A stretch of DNA of 33,125 bases from DATKEG01 sp035544515 (GCA_035544515.1 DATKEG010000102.1:1-33125); one strand, 5' to 3'; counted from the first letter of the stretch, positions 1 to 10,896 are shown. Program-made: numbers and translations. The notes: generated from the sequence alone by a model not told the origin.

Positions 1-1413
1 CTGGTCGCCGCCGCCTTCCGGGCTCTGGCCTCCGACGAGTCGGCGGGAGACCTGCTGAACGCGGTGGCCGCCAGCGCCGCTCCCGACACCGTCCTGCAGG
101 CCATGCGCCGCGTCAGGGAGGAGGTGCCGCTGTCGAGCCACGCGCTGCACCTGCTCCATGCCTTGAGCTCGGTCGCGGCGTCCCAGGGGGCGCGGCAGGT
201 CGAGGCCCCCGAGCCCGCGCTGCTCGCGGAGCTGTCCGTCCTCTTCCTCGCGGACGATGTCGACCGCTACAACCCGGAAGACCACAAGCAGCTCCTGACC
301 AACGCGGCGCTCGACGTGCCGACCTCCCCGGAAGGAGCGGTGGACGTGGGCGACCGCATCACGACGCTCACCGACGACGCGGTGGCGGATCACATGGCGG
401 ACGCTTCCATCGAGATGCTCCTCCGCCTGGGCGGCCGCGAGGGGACCGACGTCCTCCTCTCGCGCCTCGAGGGCCTGTTCCGCGACTGCGTGTCGCGCGG
501 TCGGCTCGAGGCGGCGGTGACGTTGGCCGAGGACTTGAAAGCCCTTGGCGACGCGCACGCGTCGGCCGCCGCGGTGCAGGCCCAGGTCGACCAGACCATC
601 GGCCGCCTGGCGACCGCGGAGTCGGTGCGCGCCATCCTCGAGGCGCTCCACCGGCGGGGCGCGCATTCGGCCAGCCTCGCCCGACGTCTCCTGGACGCCC
701 TGGGGGCGTCGGCGGCGCGCGGCTTCCTGATCGCCCTCGCCGAAGAGCCGGACAAGTCCCGCCGCCGGCGGATCCTGGACCTGCTCGTCTCGATTGGTCC
801 CGTCATCGCCGGCCCGGCCACGGAGCTGCTGGGAGACGCGCGCTGGTACGTCGTGCGGAACATGGTCGTCCTCCTGCACCGCGTGGCCGACCGGAGCGCC
901 CTGGCCGAGGTGCGGCTCTGCGTGGCCCACCCCGACCTCCGGGTGCGGCTGGCCGCCATCAAGTACCTGCTCGCCCACGACCCCGAGGTGCCGCGTGACC
1001 TGCTGGCTCGCGCCATCCACGACCCCGACCCGAAGATGGCGGAAACGGCGGTGACGCTGGCCGGGAACTACGGCATCAAGGAGGCGGTGACTCCGCTGCT
1101 GGAGGTGGTGGCGGACTGGGACGTCTTCGGCCGCCGCCGCTCGATCCGGGTGAAGGCGCTCAAGGCCCTCGGCGAGCTCGCCGATCCCGTCGCGCTGCCG
1201 AGGCTCGAGCGCTTCTTCCGGGACTGGCTGGTGCCCCTGGTCTCGCTCGACGAGCGCCGGACCGCGTATCGCTCCTTGCAGACCTACCCGGCCGAGGCCC
1301 GGACGGCGCTCGTGGAGCGCGGGCTGCGATCGCGCGACGAGGAGATCCGCCGCATCTGCCTTCACCTGATCCGTGTCGGGTCCGTCGAGCCGTCCTCCTC
1401 GAGCCAGGCATGA
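1..1413 (+). CDS. HEAT-repeat protein, 5' end outside the window
   Basis: The reading frame is open from base 1 with no stop, so the gene starts upstream; a GTG at 64 is only an internal candidate start. The visible 470 residues are almost all alpha-helical. From about residue 270 to 420 they show HEAT-like units: a helix around ARWYVVRNMVVLL, then repeated blocks with the pattern D-P-(D/E)-x-(R/K)-V/M-(R/A)-x-x-A, such as HPDLRVRLAAIKYLL and HDPDPKMAETAV. Such repeats form a superhelical scaffold for protein binding; no catalytic motif is visible. The stop overlaps the ATG of the next gene (ATGA at 1410-1413), so the two are translationally coupled and probably act together. No signal peptide can be judged because the N-terminus is missing. 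The repeat class is well supported; the specific role is unknown. Confidence 0.82.
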   Translation: MVAAAFRALASDESAGDLLNAVAASAAPDTVLQAMRRVREEVPLSSHALHLLHALSSVAASQGARQVEAPEPALLAELSVLFLADDVDRYNPEDHKQLLTNAALDVPTSPEGAVDVGDRITTLTDDAVADHMADASIEMLLRLGGREGTDVLLSRLEGLFRDCVSRGRLEAAVTLAEDLKALGDAHASAAAVQAQVDQTIGRLATAESVRAILEALHRRGAHSASLARRLLDALGASAARGFLIALAEEPDKSRRRRILDLLVSIGPVIAGPATELLGDARWYVVRNMVVLLHRVADRSALAEVRLCVAHPDLRVRLAAIKYLLAHDPEVPRDLLARAIHDPDPKMAETAVTLAGNYGIKEAVTPLLEVVADWDVFGRRRSIRVKALKALGELADPVALPRLERFFRDWLVPLVSLDERRTAYRSLQTYPAEARTALVERGLRSRDEEIRRICLHLIRVGSVEPSSSSQA

Positions 1414-2552
1414 GCACTCCCGCGCCGCCACGCGACCAGGACGGCCTCGAGCGCCTCATCGTGCAGATCGCGGCCGCGATCAACGTCCGCGCGTTGTATT
1501 CCGCGGGCCACCCGCGGGTGGCCCAGGCGGTGGCGGCCGTCCTGGAGGCCATGTCGCCGGCGGTGGGCCGGCAGGACTCCATCACCTTCCTCATCGTGGG
1601 CGAGGACCTGGTGGCGGACGACCGCCCGCTGCGGCGCGCCGGCCTCTACCACCAGAACTTCGTGCACACGCTGCGCCGCCGCAAGGTCGAGCGGCTGACC
1701 CTGGCGCGCGGGCTCGCGCTTCCGGAGTTGCTGGCGTTCGTGTCCGTGCTCGCGGCGGGGGGGACGCCGGCCACCACCCCGCACATCATCGTGGGTCGCG
1801 TGGAGCTGGCCGTCGGCGACGACGCGACCACCGCCGGCGCCGAATCGCGCGCGGCCCCCCCCGTCTCCGCGGCCCAGATCAACGAGGGGCGCGAGGCTTT
1901 CGCGCGCTTCCGCACCGACCGGCGGGGGAGCATCCACAAGATGGAGGAGGTGGTCTGGAGCCTCATGGAGAGCCTGGCCAGGTCCGCCCACGACGTGATC
2001 CCGCTGGCTCCCCTCAAGACGCACGACGAGTACACGTTCATCCATTCCGTGAACGTGTCGCTCCTCGTGCTCGCCCAGGCGCGGACCTTCGGGATCCAGG
2101 GGGCCACTCTCCACTCGCTGGGTCTGGCCGCGTTGTGCCACGACGTCGGCAAGCTCAGCGTGCCCCTCGACGTGCTCAACCGACCCGGCAAGCTGGAGGG
2201 CGACGACTGGAAGATCATGATGAGCCACGCGGAGGAGGGGGCCTGGCAACTGGCCGCCGTCGACAACGCGCCCCCGCTGTCGGTCGTCGTCGCCTACGAG
2301 CACCACCTGCGCTTCGACGGAGAGGCGACCTATCCGCTGCTCCGCCGGCCGCGCCGGCCGGCCCTGGCCTCGCAGCTCACCGCGCTCGCCGACGTCTTCG
2401 ACGCCGTCTCCACCCTGCGGCCCTACAACAAGGCCCGCACCCGCCCCGTCGCGCTCGCCATCCTCAGCGAGCGGGCCGGGACGTTCCACGACCCCATGCT
2501 GGTGGGCAACTTCCATCGCCTGACCGGCGCTACGCCGTCGGCGGCCGGCTGA
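1410..2552 (+). CDS. HD-GYP-like phosphohydrolase domain protein
   Basis: The 380-aa product has an N-terminal region of about 150 residues without a recognised domain and a C-terminal HD-domain of the HD-GYP type. Visible landmarks are TFIHSVNVS (209-217), the metal-binding HDVGK (244-248), YEHHLRFDG (296-304) and ADVFDAVST (327-335). In canonical HD-GYP proteins, which hydrolyse cyclic di-GMP, the third block reads HHE.x.(D/N)GxGYP. Here the Glu after HH is Leu and the GYP is replaced by EATYP, so the protein is a diverged member and activity on c-di-GMP is uncertain. It starts at ATG 1410 inside the stop of the HEAT-repeat gene, which argues for a functional pair. No signal peptide or membrane segment is visible, so it is probably cytoplasmic. 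Confidence 0.85.
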   Translation: MSTPAPPRDQDGLERLIVQIAAAINVRALYSAGHPRVAQAVAAVLEAMSPAVGRQDSITFLIVGEDLVADDRPLRRAGLYHQNFVHTLRRRKVERLTLARGLALPELLAFVSVLAAGGTPATTPHIIVGRVELAVGDDATTAGAESRAAPPVSAAQINEGREAFARFRTDRRGSIHKMEEVVWSLMESLARSAHDVIPLAPLKTHDEYTFIHSVNVSLLVLAQARTFGIQGATLHSLGLAALCHDVGKLSVPLDVLNRPGKLEGDDWKIMMSHAEEGAWQLAAVDNAPPLSVVVAYEHHLRFDGEATYPLLRRPRRPALASQLTALADVFDAVSTLRPYNKARTRPVALAILSERAGTFHDPMLVGNFHRLTGATPSAAG

Positions 2553-2568
2553 CCGTCCACGGTGCAAC

Positions 2569-2606
2569 GAGGGGCTTCCTGCGTCCGACCCATGGAAGCA
2601 GGCCTC
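2569..2606. terminator. hairpin between convergent genes
   Basis: GCTTCC (2574-2579) pairs with GGAAGC (2594-2599), and GAGG (2569-2572) with CCTC (2603-2606) across an asymmetric internal loop. It sits in the 72-bp gap between the converging HD-GYP and oxidoreductase genes. No T-run follows on either strand, so a terminator role is inferred only from position. Confidence 0.3.
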
Positions 2607-2624
2607 GAGCCGCGGTCAGGACCC

Positions 2625-3911
2625 TCAGACGAGCGGTGTCCGCCCGGGCATGGCCACCGGCCCGACAGGCAGGGGGCCCATCTCGTACCGGGACGGACGA
2701 AGGTCGAGCTTCGAGCCCTTCATCGCCCAATCCCACTTCAGTGCGCGCCCGGTGTACGCGCTCATGCGCCCCATCACGCCGGTCATCGTGGCCTCGGCCA
2801 GCCTGACGCCCTCGTTGATCGGCTTGCCCTCGCGGATGCTGCGGATGAGCGCCGCGTGCATCTCCAGGTCGCCGCTCGACCCCACGCCGTCGAACTCCCA
2901 TGGCTTGGCACCCGTGATGCTGGCCGTTCCCCGATCCACGTGGGCGGTCCCCTTCGTGCCGTGGATCACGTTCCCAACGCGGGTGCTGACCCCGCGGATC
3001 TGCGTGGCCATGGCGAACATCGTCAGCCCGTTCTTGTACTCGTAGCGCACCGCGAAGTGGTCGAAGATGTTGCCGAACGGCGTCCCCGTGCGCACCTGCC
3101 GGCCGCCGATGCCTTGGCAGACCACAGGAGTCGCGTCCGCGATCCAGTTCACCACGTCGAGGTTGTGGACCAGCTGCTCGACGTAGTGGTCCCCGGACAG
3201 CCACGTGAACAGCGGCCAGCAGCGGACCTGCCATTCCATGTCGCTCCACGACGGCTGGCGGTCATGGTAGTGCCAGAGCTCCATGTCGCCGATCCAGAGC
3301 GCCTCCAGATGTGTCAGCTCTCCGATCTGACCGTCGCGGATCCTCTGCACGAGCTCGAGGTACTGGGGTGCGTACCGCTGCTGGGTGCCCACGACGAGGG
3401 ACAGGCCTTTCTGCGCGGCCCGCGCGGACGCCTCGATCAGCGAGCGCACTCCCACCGGATCGACGGCGCCGGGCTTCTCGACGAACAGGTGCTTGCCCGC
3501 CTCCACGCCGGCCGCGACCATCTCGGGTCGGAAACCGGGAGGCGTGAGGAGCATGACCAGGTTCACGTCGTCGAGCGCGAGGACCTTCTTGTACGCGTCG
3601 AACCCGAGGAAGATGCGCTCGGGCGGGACCTTGAGCTGGCTCGGGACCTCCGCGCGCAGCTTCTCGAGGGCGGAGTCGACTTTGTCCTGGAAGAGATCGG
3701 CGATGGCGACGAGCTCCACGCCGGGCGCCGATTTCAGACAGTACACGGCGTCGGTCGTGCCGCGTTCGCCGCACCCGACGACGGCCACGCGCACCGTTTC
3801 CGAGCCGGAGGCGAAGACGCCTGGCGCGGGGATGGCAAGGCCCACGCCGGCCGCAGCCACCGTCTTTCCGAACTCCCTGCGCGACAGGGAGCCACGCGCT
3901 TTCGCAACCAT
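2625..3911 (-). CDS. Gfo/Idh/MocA family oxidoreductase with Tat signal
   Basis: The 428-aa protein begins with a twin-arginine signal: SRREFGK (10-16) followed by a hydrophobic AAAGVGLAIPAP stretch, so it is probably exported folded with its cofactor. A Rossmann nucleotide-binding motif VVGCGERG (44-51) and the family's EKP motif (145-147, in HLFVEKPGAV) identify an NAD(P)-dependent Gfo/Idh/MocA oxidoreductase, a family acting mostly on sugars and cyclitols. The C-terminal substrate domain has HNLDVVNWI. I chose ATG 3911 over an upstream in-frame ATG at 4001 because GAGGAGG lies 6 bases ahead of it and the Tat motif then sits at the N-terminus. It lies 91 bp downstream of citrate synthase on the same strand; a metabolic link is not evident. 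The substrate is unknown. Tat-exported members are common in Acidobacteriota, Planctomycetota and Bacteroidota. Confidence 0.92.
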   Translation of the reverse strand: MVAKARGSLSRREFGKTVAAAGVGLAIPAPGVFASGSETVRVAVVGCGERGTTDAVYCLKSAPGVELVAIADLFQDKVDSALEKLRAEVPSQLKVPPERIFLGFDAYKKVLALDDVNLVMLLTPPGFRPEMVAAGVEAGKHLFVEKPGAVDPVGVRSLIEASARAAQKGLSLVVGTQQRYAPQYLELVQRIRDGQIGELTHLEALWIGDMELWHYHDRQPSWSDMEWQVRCWPLFTWLSGDHYVEQLVHNLDVVNWIADATPVVCQGIGGRQVRTGTPFGNIFDHFAVRYEYKNGLTMFAMATQIRGVSTRVGNVIHGTKGTAHVDRGTASITGAKPWEFDGVGSSGDLEMHAALIRSIREGKPINEGVRLAEATMTGVMGRMSAYTGRALKWDWAMKGSKLDLRPSRYEMGPLPVGPVAMPGRTPLV

Positions 3912-3948
3912 GCTGACCTCCTCGATCCAGGAGCCGGCCATTGGCCTC

Positions 3949-3974
3949 GCCCCGCGCGCCGGCTGACGCGGGGC
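3949..3974. other. GC-rich hairpin between gltA and the oxidoreductase gene
   Basis: GCCCCGCG (3949-3956) is a perfect inverted repeat of CGCGGGGC (3967-3974) with a 10-base loop. It lies in the 91-bp gap downstream of citrate synthase. It could attenuate or terminate the gltA transcript, or stabilise its 3' end. No U-tract follows on the minus strand, so intrinsic termination is doubtful. Confidence 0.3.
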
Positions 3975-4002
3975 ACCAGCACGAGCGTCCCGCCGCGGCA
4001 CC

Positions 4003-5316
<1,314 letters not shown>

Positions 5317-5646
5317 CGCAGACTCCTTTCCGCGCTCCGAAGCGGGTTGCACGGATTGTTCCGTATGAACGCTAACCGCTGTTCGCCCCAGAATCGATGA
5401 GCCTCATGGACCAGATCGAGGGGATCAGCCTGGTATCGATTCCCACGGGACGCGCGCGTCCGAGGGCATCCACGTTGCAGTCGCGGATGCCACATCGGCC
5501 AACGGGCCTTCGGCGAGTCACTTAGGCGCGCAGTCGACGCCGCGCCATCCGTGACGGCTTGCCGCAAGGATCTCGTCAGGACCGGACGATGGCGCAGCCA
5601 TTGCGCTGACGGGTACCAGCCGTGATGCCGGGCCGAGGGATCGAGT

Positions 5647-5681
5647 CGGGGGGCACGGCGGTTCGCGCCCCCCGGTTCTTT
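5647..5681 (+). terminator. strong GC hairpin next to the tRNA-Sec partial repeat
   Basis: CGGGGGGC (5647-5654) pairs perfectly with GCCCCCCG (5667-5674), loop 12 bases, followed on the plus strand by GTTCTTTC. No plus-strand gene precedes it. On the minus strand it lies about 33 bases past the displaced tRNA 3' end, so it may be the old downstream hairpin of the tRNA-Sec gene before insertion. Function is inferred. Confidence 0.4.
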
Positions 5682-5690
5682 CCCGCCACA

Positions 5691-5738
5691 TGAACGCAAG
5701 GAGCAGTTGGCGGAAGCGGGTGGGAATCGAATGCACCG
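5691..5738 (-). repeat. att-like partial copy of the tRNA-Sec 3' end
   Basis: Bases 5707-5738 match 7228-7259 at 30 of 32 positions, with 24 identical in a row (5707-5730). The copied part is exactly the CCA, discriminator, 3' acceptor strand and T-arm of tRNA-Sec. Weaker similarity continues outward: 5691-5704 against 7210-7223, 11 of 14 identical with three transitions. The rest of the tRNA is absent, so this is not a functional gene. It lies on the 3' side of the intact tRNA, as expected for the distal attachment site of an element integrated at a tRNA 3' end. Confidence 0.75.
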
Positions 5739-5938
5739 GAACCCGCAACGGCAGGCGACTCGGTACCACTCGGTACTGATGAAGGAGAAGGTTAGCGGTG
5801 CGCGCGCTGCACCGTGTGGCCGTCAGCGTACCCGGTTCACGGCAGAGGTTGCTAGCAGCACTAGATGCCGGAACAGGCCTGGAGGCTCTATGACCGCAAG
5901 GCGTATCGTTGGACTGGTCCTTGATTGGCGTCTCGTCC

Positions 5939-6133
5939 TCAGGCCACCTGCTCGGCCTTGGCCCGCACCGCACCCTTGAGCATCGTGAGGTCGTACGGCG
6001 AGCCGTCCCTCCACATCGCGTAGAGGATACCGCTGAGCTTGCGGGCGAGGGGTCCGCCGGCCCCCCTGGGAGTGATCAGCCATCGGGCCACGGTCGAAGG
6101 CGACGCGATCTTCGTCGAGCTGGGCCTGAACAC
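5939..6133 (-). pseudogene. C-terminal fragment resembling IS110-family transposase
   Basis: The 64-codon frame contains VARWLITPRGAGG, then LARKLSGILYAMWRDG and SPYDLTMLKGAV. The block ARKL-x-x-IL-x-xMW-x-DG resembles the C-terminal end of IS110/IS116-type (DEDD) transposases, from memory of that family. Everything upstream that such a protein of roughly 340-400 residues would need (DEDD domain and most of the C-terminal domain with its conserved serine) is absent in any frame I can follow. It is therefore read as a truncated remnant, not a gene. The ATG at 6133 is incidental. It lies within the tRNA-Sec repeat-bounded segment, which supports that segment being a mobile-element scar. Confidence 0.5.
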
Positions 6134-6314
6134 GATTCGCCTGTGGCGACACCCTCGTCCGGCCGACTGGGTTGGACCTTCCTGGACCTGCTCAGGTAGT
6201 GCGTGTTGGGCAGCCTTGCGCGACGGGAACCCGCCTCATCGCACCCGAGGACAGTCACGGGTTAGCGCTCAATCGTCGCGGGAGGGCCAGAGGAGGGGCG
6301 GGCCCGGGAATCCG

Positions 6315-6749
6315 TCAACGCTGGTGCGGATCGCGCTGTGGGTCGGCCCTGTTCGGATGCACGCTCTCGACGCGCGACTGGATCCGGGTCAGGTCGGCGG
6401 ACGTGATGTCGGTGAACTTCAGCCCGCAGCCGGGAGGGAACCGCGGCGCGTTCGCGCCGCAGCCGCTGAAGGGCGATGGCGGATTGCACCACACGACGCC
6501 CGTCTCGGCGCGCACGGGGCGCGGGTCGCCCGGAAGCCACAGGCACACGTAGACGGCGGCGTCCACGTCGGGGATGCCGCTCTGCATGACGAGATAGAGG
6601 CCGGCCACGCTCAGGTTCCAGATGATCCCTTCGCGAGTGGTGCCGGTTCCGGCGACCTCGAACTCGCAGCGCTCGCCGCACGCGATGCGCTCGGCGCCCT
6701 TGGCGCCCGGGTCGAGCGGCACCGGCTTGGGCGGTTGCTTGAAGGGCAC
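6315..6749 (-). CDS. PilZ-like domain protein
   Basis: The 144-residue product fits a single PilZ beta-barrel domain, which in other proteins binds cyclic di-GMP. The NxSxxG motif is present as NLSVAG (45-50), and the closing strand GCGLKFTDI (108-116) matches the usual G-x-x-F end of the barrel. The N-terminal RxxxR motif is not intact: only ERIACGERCEF (20-30) is seen, with Arg21 and Arg27 wrongly spaced, so c-di-GMP binding is uncertain. Start is ambiguous: GTG 6749 or GTG 6764, neither with a clear ribosome binding site. The frame stays open further upstream to 7094, but that part has AT-rich, non-coding-like composition. The gene lies inside the presumed tRNA-Sec insertion scar; it may be cargo or a resident gene. 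Confidence 0.65.
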   Translation of the reverse strand: MPFKQPPKPVPLDPGAKGAERIACGERCEFEVAGTGTTREGIIWNLSVAGLYLVMQSGIPDVDAAVYVCLWLPGDPRPVRAETGVVWCNPPSPFSGCGANAPRFPPGCGLKFTDITSADLTRIQSRVESVHPNRADPQRDPHQR

Positions 6750-6764
6750 GGATAGACAGTACAC

Positions 6765-7228
6765 GCTAATCGAATAGCAGAAAAGGTGCTTTCGCGCGGA
6801 GGCACGTTTCGCCAGGTGTGCCCTCCCGCAAATACTGTCATGGGCCGGGCGGCCCGAGGAGGAAACGAGAGCGATGCCCGCACCGCCGCCGGGGCGTCTA
6901 TCGCGACGGTCAGAAGGCCGTGCTGTACGGCGGCACGCCGGCTCCGTACGTGCGACACGATCAACGCAGGTTATGAATTGTTTGTTATTGTGCGACACCG
7001 GGGTTGTCGCCGTCGTAGACACCATAAGTACCGCGTTTTCAATAGCTTGTGAACCACACGCGTTAGTCGGCTCGCCCCGCTTATCACTCGTCATCTGCGC
7101 TGCAGGACAGGTCCACGGAACACGAAGTTGCGCGCCGGCGCCTCCGTAGCCGTCGCCGCCGATGAGGACAAAAGGCGGACAGCGGGGCTCCGAAGCTGCC
7201 GGTTCGCGTTGAGCGCAAAGAACCTGTT
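6765..7228. other. gene-poor AT-richer stretch between the PilZ-like gene and tRNA-Sec
   Basis: I see no supported gene here. Composition changes clearly, with stretches such as TTATGAATTGTTTGTTATTG near 6971 that are unlike the surrounding DNA. ORFs on both strands are short and lack codon bias. It may hold the promoter of the PilZ-like gene and decayed element sequence. Confidence 0.5.
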
Positions 7229-7259
7229 TGGCGGAAGCGGGTGGGAATCGAACCCACCG
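7210..7259 (-). repeat. tRNA-Sec copy of the att-like direct repeat
   Basis: This is the partner of 5691-5738. The core 7228-7251 is identical over 24 bases and lies inside the 3' end of the tRNA gene including the encoded CCA (7229-7231 on the plus strand as TGG). The copy starts one base beyond the CCA, and weaker similarity continues to 7210. Confidence 0.75.
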
Positions 7260-7327
7260 CTCCGGGCGTCAGCCCGGAGCCGGACGGCTTTGAAGGCCGC
7301 GCAGGTCACCAGACCCGAATCGCTTCC
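7229..7327 (-). tRNA. selC: tRNA-Sec (anticodon UCA)
   Basis: The 99-nt gene includes an encoded CCA. Reading the minus strand: acceptor GGAAGCG pairs with CGCTTCC; the D-stem has 6 bp (CGGGTC/GACCTG); the anticodon stem GCGGC/GCCGT encloses loop CTTCAAA with anticodon TCA; a very long variable arm has a perfect 9-bp stem GCTCCGGGC/GCCCGGAGC. The T-stem reads GGTGGG/CCCACC around TTCGATT. Acceptor plus T-stem total 13 bp, as in bacterial tRNA-Sec, drawn here as 7+6 because base 8 (A) would face C in an 8+5 layout. Discriminator is G. The 6-bp D-stem, long variable arm and UCA anticodon together are diagnostic. It implies that the genome encodes selenoproteins and SelA/SelB elsewhere; none is in this window. 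Confidence 0.96.
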
Positions 7328-7348
7328 TCTCGGGACGAGGGCGAGCGT

Positions 7349-7370
7349 GGCGGCTCGGGCCGCCGTTTCT
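7349..7370 (+). terminator. hairpin with T-rich tail between tRNA-Sec and the OmpA-like gene
   Basis: GGCGGC (7349-7354) pairs with GCCGCC (7359-7364), tetraloop TCGG, followed on the plus strand by GTTTCTCATTCT. No plus-strand gene lies upstream. On the minus strand it falls between the OmpA-domain gene and tRNA-Sec, where it could separate the two transcripts but lacks a U-tract. A TAGAAT at 7372-7377 (minus strand) is a possible -10 for the tRNA. Confidence 0.3.
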
Positions 7371-7423
7371 CATTCTATGCGGGTCCGTGATCCCCTACTC
7401 GGCCTGGAACGCGTTCGGCACGC

Positions 7424-8158
7424 CTACGGAGAGGACGCCGAGGCCACGGAACCGTGCGCGGGCACGGGAGCGAGCAGGATCTCGATGCGGCGGTTGAGCC
7501 GGCGGCCCTCGTCGTCGGTGTTGGACGCCCGCGGGTGGAACTCGGAGTTCGCGGTCGCGGTGAGGCATGCCGGGTCGAGCCTGGCCACGTCCTGCAGGAA
7601 GCGGGCGACGTTGGTGGCGCGCGCGGCCGAGAGCTCCCAGTTCGTGGGGAACCGCCTGGCGAGCGCGCCGATGATGGGGACGTTGTCGGTGTGGCCATGG
7701 ACTTCGACGCGCCGGTCGGTGACCTTGCTCAGGACGCCCCCGACCTTGGTGAGCACGGCGACGCCTTCGGGCTTCAAGATCGCCTCGCCCGAGTCGAAGA
7801 GGATCTCGTCCACCATGTCCACGCGGATCTGGTCGCGGACGCGCTCGACCCTGACCTGCTGGTCCGCGATCTCCTGCTGGAGCTGACGGGCCAGCTCGTC
7901 CTGGGTGGAGCGCAGCGACGCCAGCTCCTTCTCGGCATCGGCGACCTTCTGGCGGAGCTCCCCGCTCGTCTGGTGAAGCTGGCCGCGGGCGGCCTCGAGG
8001 CCGTCGACCCGGCCGCGCAGCTCGGAGACCGTCTGGCGCTCGCCGGCGAGCTGCCGGTTCGCGGCCTCGAGCGCTTGCCGCTGCGGCCAGTAGAGCCACC
8101 AGTACAGCCCGGCAATGGCCAGGAAGATCAGCAGCACCGCGAGAAACCACTTGACCAT
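7424..8158 (-). CDS. OmpA/MotB-domain envelope protein with coiled coil
   Basis: The 244-aa protein has an N-terminal membrane anchor (VKWFLAVLLIFLAIAGLYWW, about 2-21) with short cytoplasmic tail, a long heptad-like charged helix (about 28-112, rich in Glu, Gln and Leu) and a C-terminal OmpA/MotB peptidoglycan-binding domain. The domain shows ILFDSGEAIL, VEVHGHTDNVPI, FPTNWELSAARATNVARFL and LNRRIEILL, the standard landmarks. It probably ties the inner membrane to the cell wall across the periplasm. FPTNWELS resembles MotB-type sequences, but no MotA or flagellar genes are nearby and the usual Asp of a proton channel is not evident in the helix. ATG 8158 has GAGGAGG 5 bases upstream and places the membrane helix at the N-terminus. 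Confidence 0.9.
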   Translation of the reverse strand: MVKWFLAVLLIFLAIAGLYWWLYWPQRQALEAANRQLAGERQTVSELRGRVDGLEAARGQLHQTSGELRQKVADAEKELASLRSTQDELARQLQQEIADQQVRVERVRDQIRVDMVDEILFDSGEAILKPEGVAVLTKVGGVLSKVTDRRVEVHGHTDNVPIIGALARRFPTNWELSAARATNVARFLQDVARLDPACLTATANSEFHPRASNTDDEGRRLNRRIEILLAPVPAHGSVASASSP

Positions 8159-8250
8159 GGCGGCCTCCTCGAGCGAGCGCGGCCTGCATGTTCGAGGAAG
8201 CGGCGGCGGCGTGCGGTGACGGCGCGCACAACCGCCGGCCCGCATTGCCA

Positions 8251-8274
8251 GCGTGGCGCTTACGGCCGCCACGC
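8251..8274. promoter_or_regulatory. 8-bp perfect inverted repeat in a divergent intergenic region
   Basis: GCGTGGCG (8251-8258) and CGCCACGC (8267-8274) are perfect inverted copies separated by 8 bases. They lie between the divergently transcribed OmpA-like gene and the metallohydrolase operon. The spacing and palindrome would suit an operator or an RNA hairpin; I cannot tell which. Confidence 0.3.
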
Positions 8275-8384
8275 GTTCAACCCCGACGAGTTCCAGCAAC
8301 CTCCACGGGGCGTGGTGCCTCGCCCAGGGCCTGCTCCCGTACGGCCTTCACTGCCCCGGGGGCCCGGCGCTGACGTCTCGGCGG

Positions 8385-8413
8385 TTGTCCGAAGATGCAG
8401 GCCTGGATAGCAT
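8385..8413 (+). promoter_or_regulatory. sigma-70-type promoter of the metallohydrolase operon
   Basis: TTGTCC (8385-8390) is followed after exactly 17 bases by TAGCAT (8408-8413). The ATG of the next gene is only 10 bases past the -10 box and has no ribosome binding site, so the transcript would be leaderless or nearly so. Confidence 0.55.
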
Positions 8414-8422
8414 GCGTCCACC

Positions 8423-8613
8423 ATGCGCCCGGCCCCGCTCCTGATCAACCATCACGTCGTGGCCGGCGAGGACCGCGTGATCGAGCGGGACGATTTCCTC
8501 TCCCGAGGCGGCGAGCTGTGGGGCTTCGAGATGGTGACGCCCACGGCCAAGCGGCCGTTCGTCCGAGACCTCTTCGGTCTGTGGATCGACGCGATCGGCC
8601 GGGTGGAGGAGCA

Positions 8614-8617
<4 letters not shown>
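8423..8617 (+). CDS. small protein of unknown function coupled to the metallohydrolase
   Basis: I do not recognise this 64-aa protein. Its codons are strongly G/C at third positions, as in real genes here. The product is soluble, with DRVIERDDFLSRGGELWGFE in the middle and an acidic C-terminus. There is no signal peptide or cysteine. Its TGA stop (8615-8617) overlaps the TTG start of the metallohydrolase gene (8614), and the Shine-Dalgarno sequence of that gene lies inside this one. Translation of the two is thus coupled. It probably begins from a near-leaderless mRNA made from the promoter at 8385-8413. Role could be accessory to the hydrolase, or mainly translational control of it. Confidence 0.6.

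Positions 8618-10896
<2,279 letters not shown>

Larger units (their letters stand above)
5317..5938. other. gene-free stretch upstream of gltA, left part of the integration scar
   Basis: No ORF here has convincing codon bias or a recognisable domain; the minus-strand ORFs of 134 and 151 codons look random in composition. The stretch presumably includes the gltA promoter (near 5317-5420), a strong hairpin at 5647-5674 and a partial copy of the tRNA-Sec 3' end at 5707-5738. The part beyond 5739 is inside the presumed inserted segment. Confidence 0.5.
5707..7228. mobile_element. remnant of an element integrated at tRNA-Sec
   Basis: About 1.5 kb is bounded by the direct repeat of the tRNA-Sec 3' end (5707-5738 and 7228-7259). 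The inside differs from the rest of the window: low gene density, visibly lower G+C in places (for example around 6750-7060), and a transposase C-terminal fragment at 5939-6133. A PilZ-like gene at 6315-6749 is the only plausible intact gene. No integrase was found, so the element is decayed or the integrase was lost. tRNA-Sec (selC) is an established integration site for genomic islands, for example in enterobacteria. An alternative is a local duplication of the tRNA 3' part. Confidence 0.6.

Noticed and set aside
2625..4001. Upstream ATG 4001 as start of the oxidoreductase
   Set aside because: It adds 30 arginine-rich residues that would bury the Tat signal; ATG 3911 has a strong ribosome binding site.
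7128..7886. Plus-strand ORF containing GGSGWESNPP
   Set aside because: This is the well-known false ORF antisense to a tRNA with a long variable arm; it runs through tRNA-Sec and then antisense to the OmpA-domain gene.
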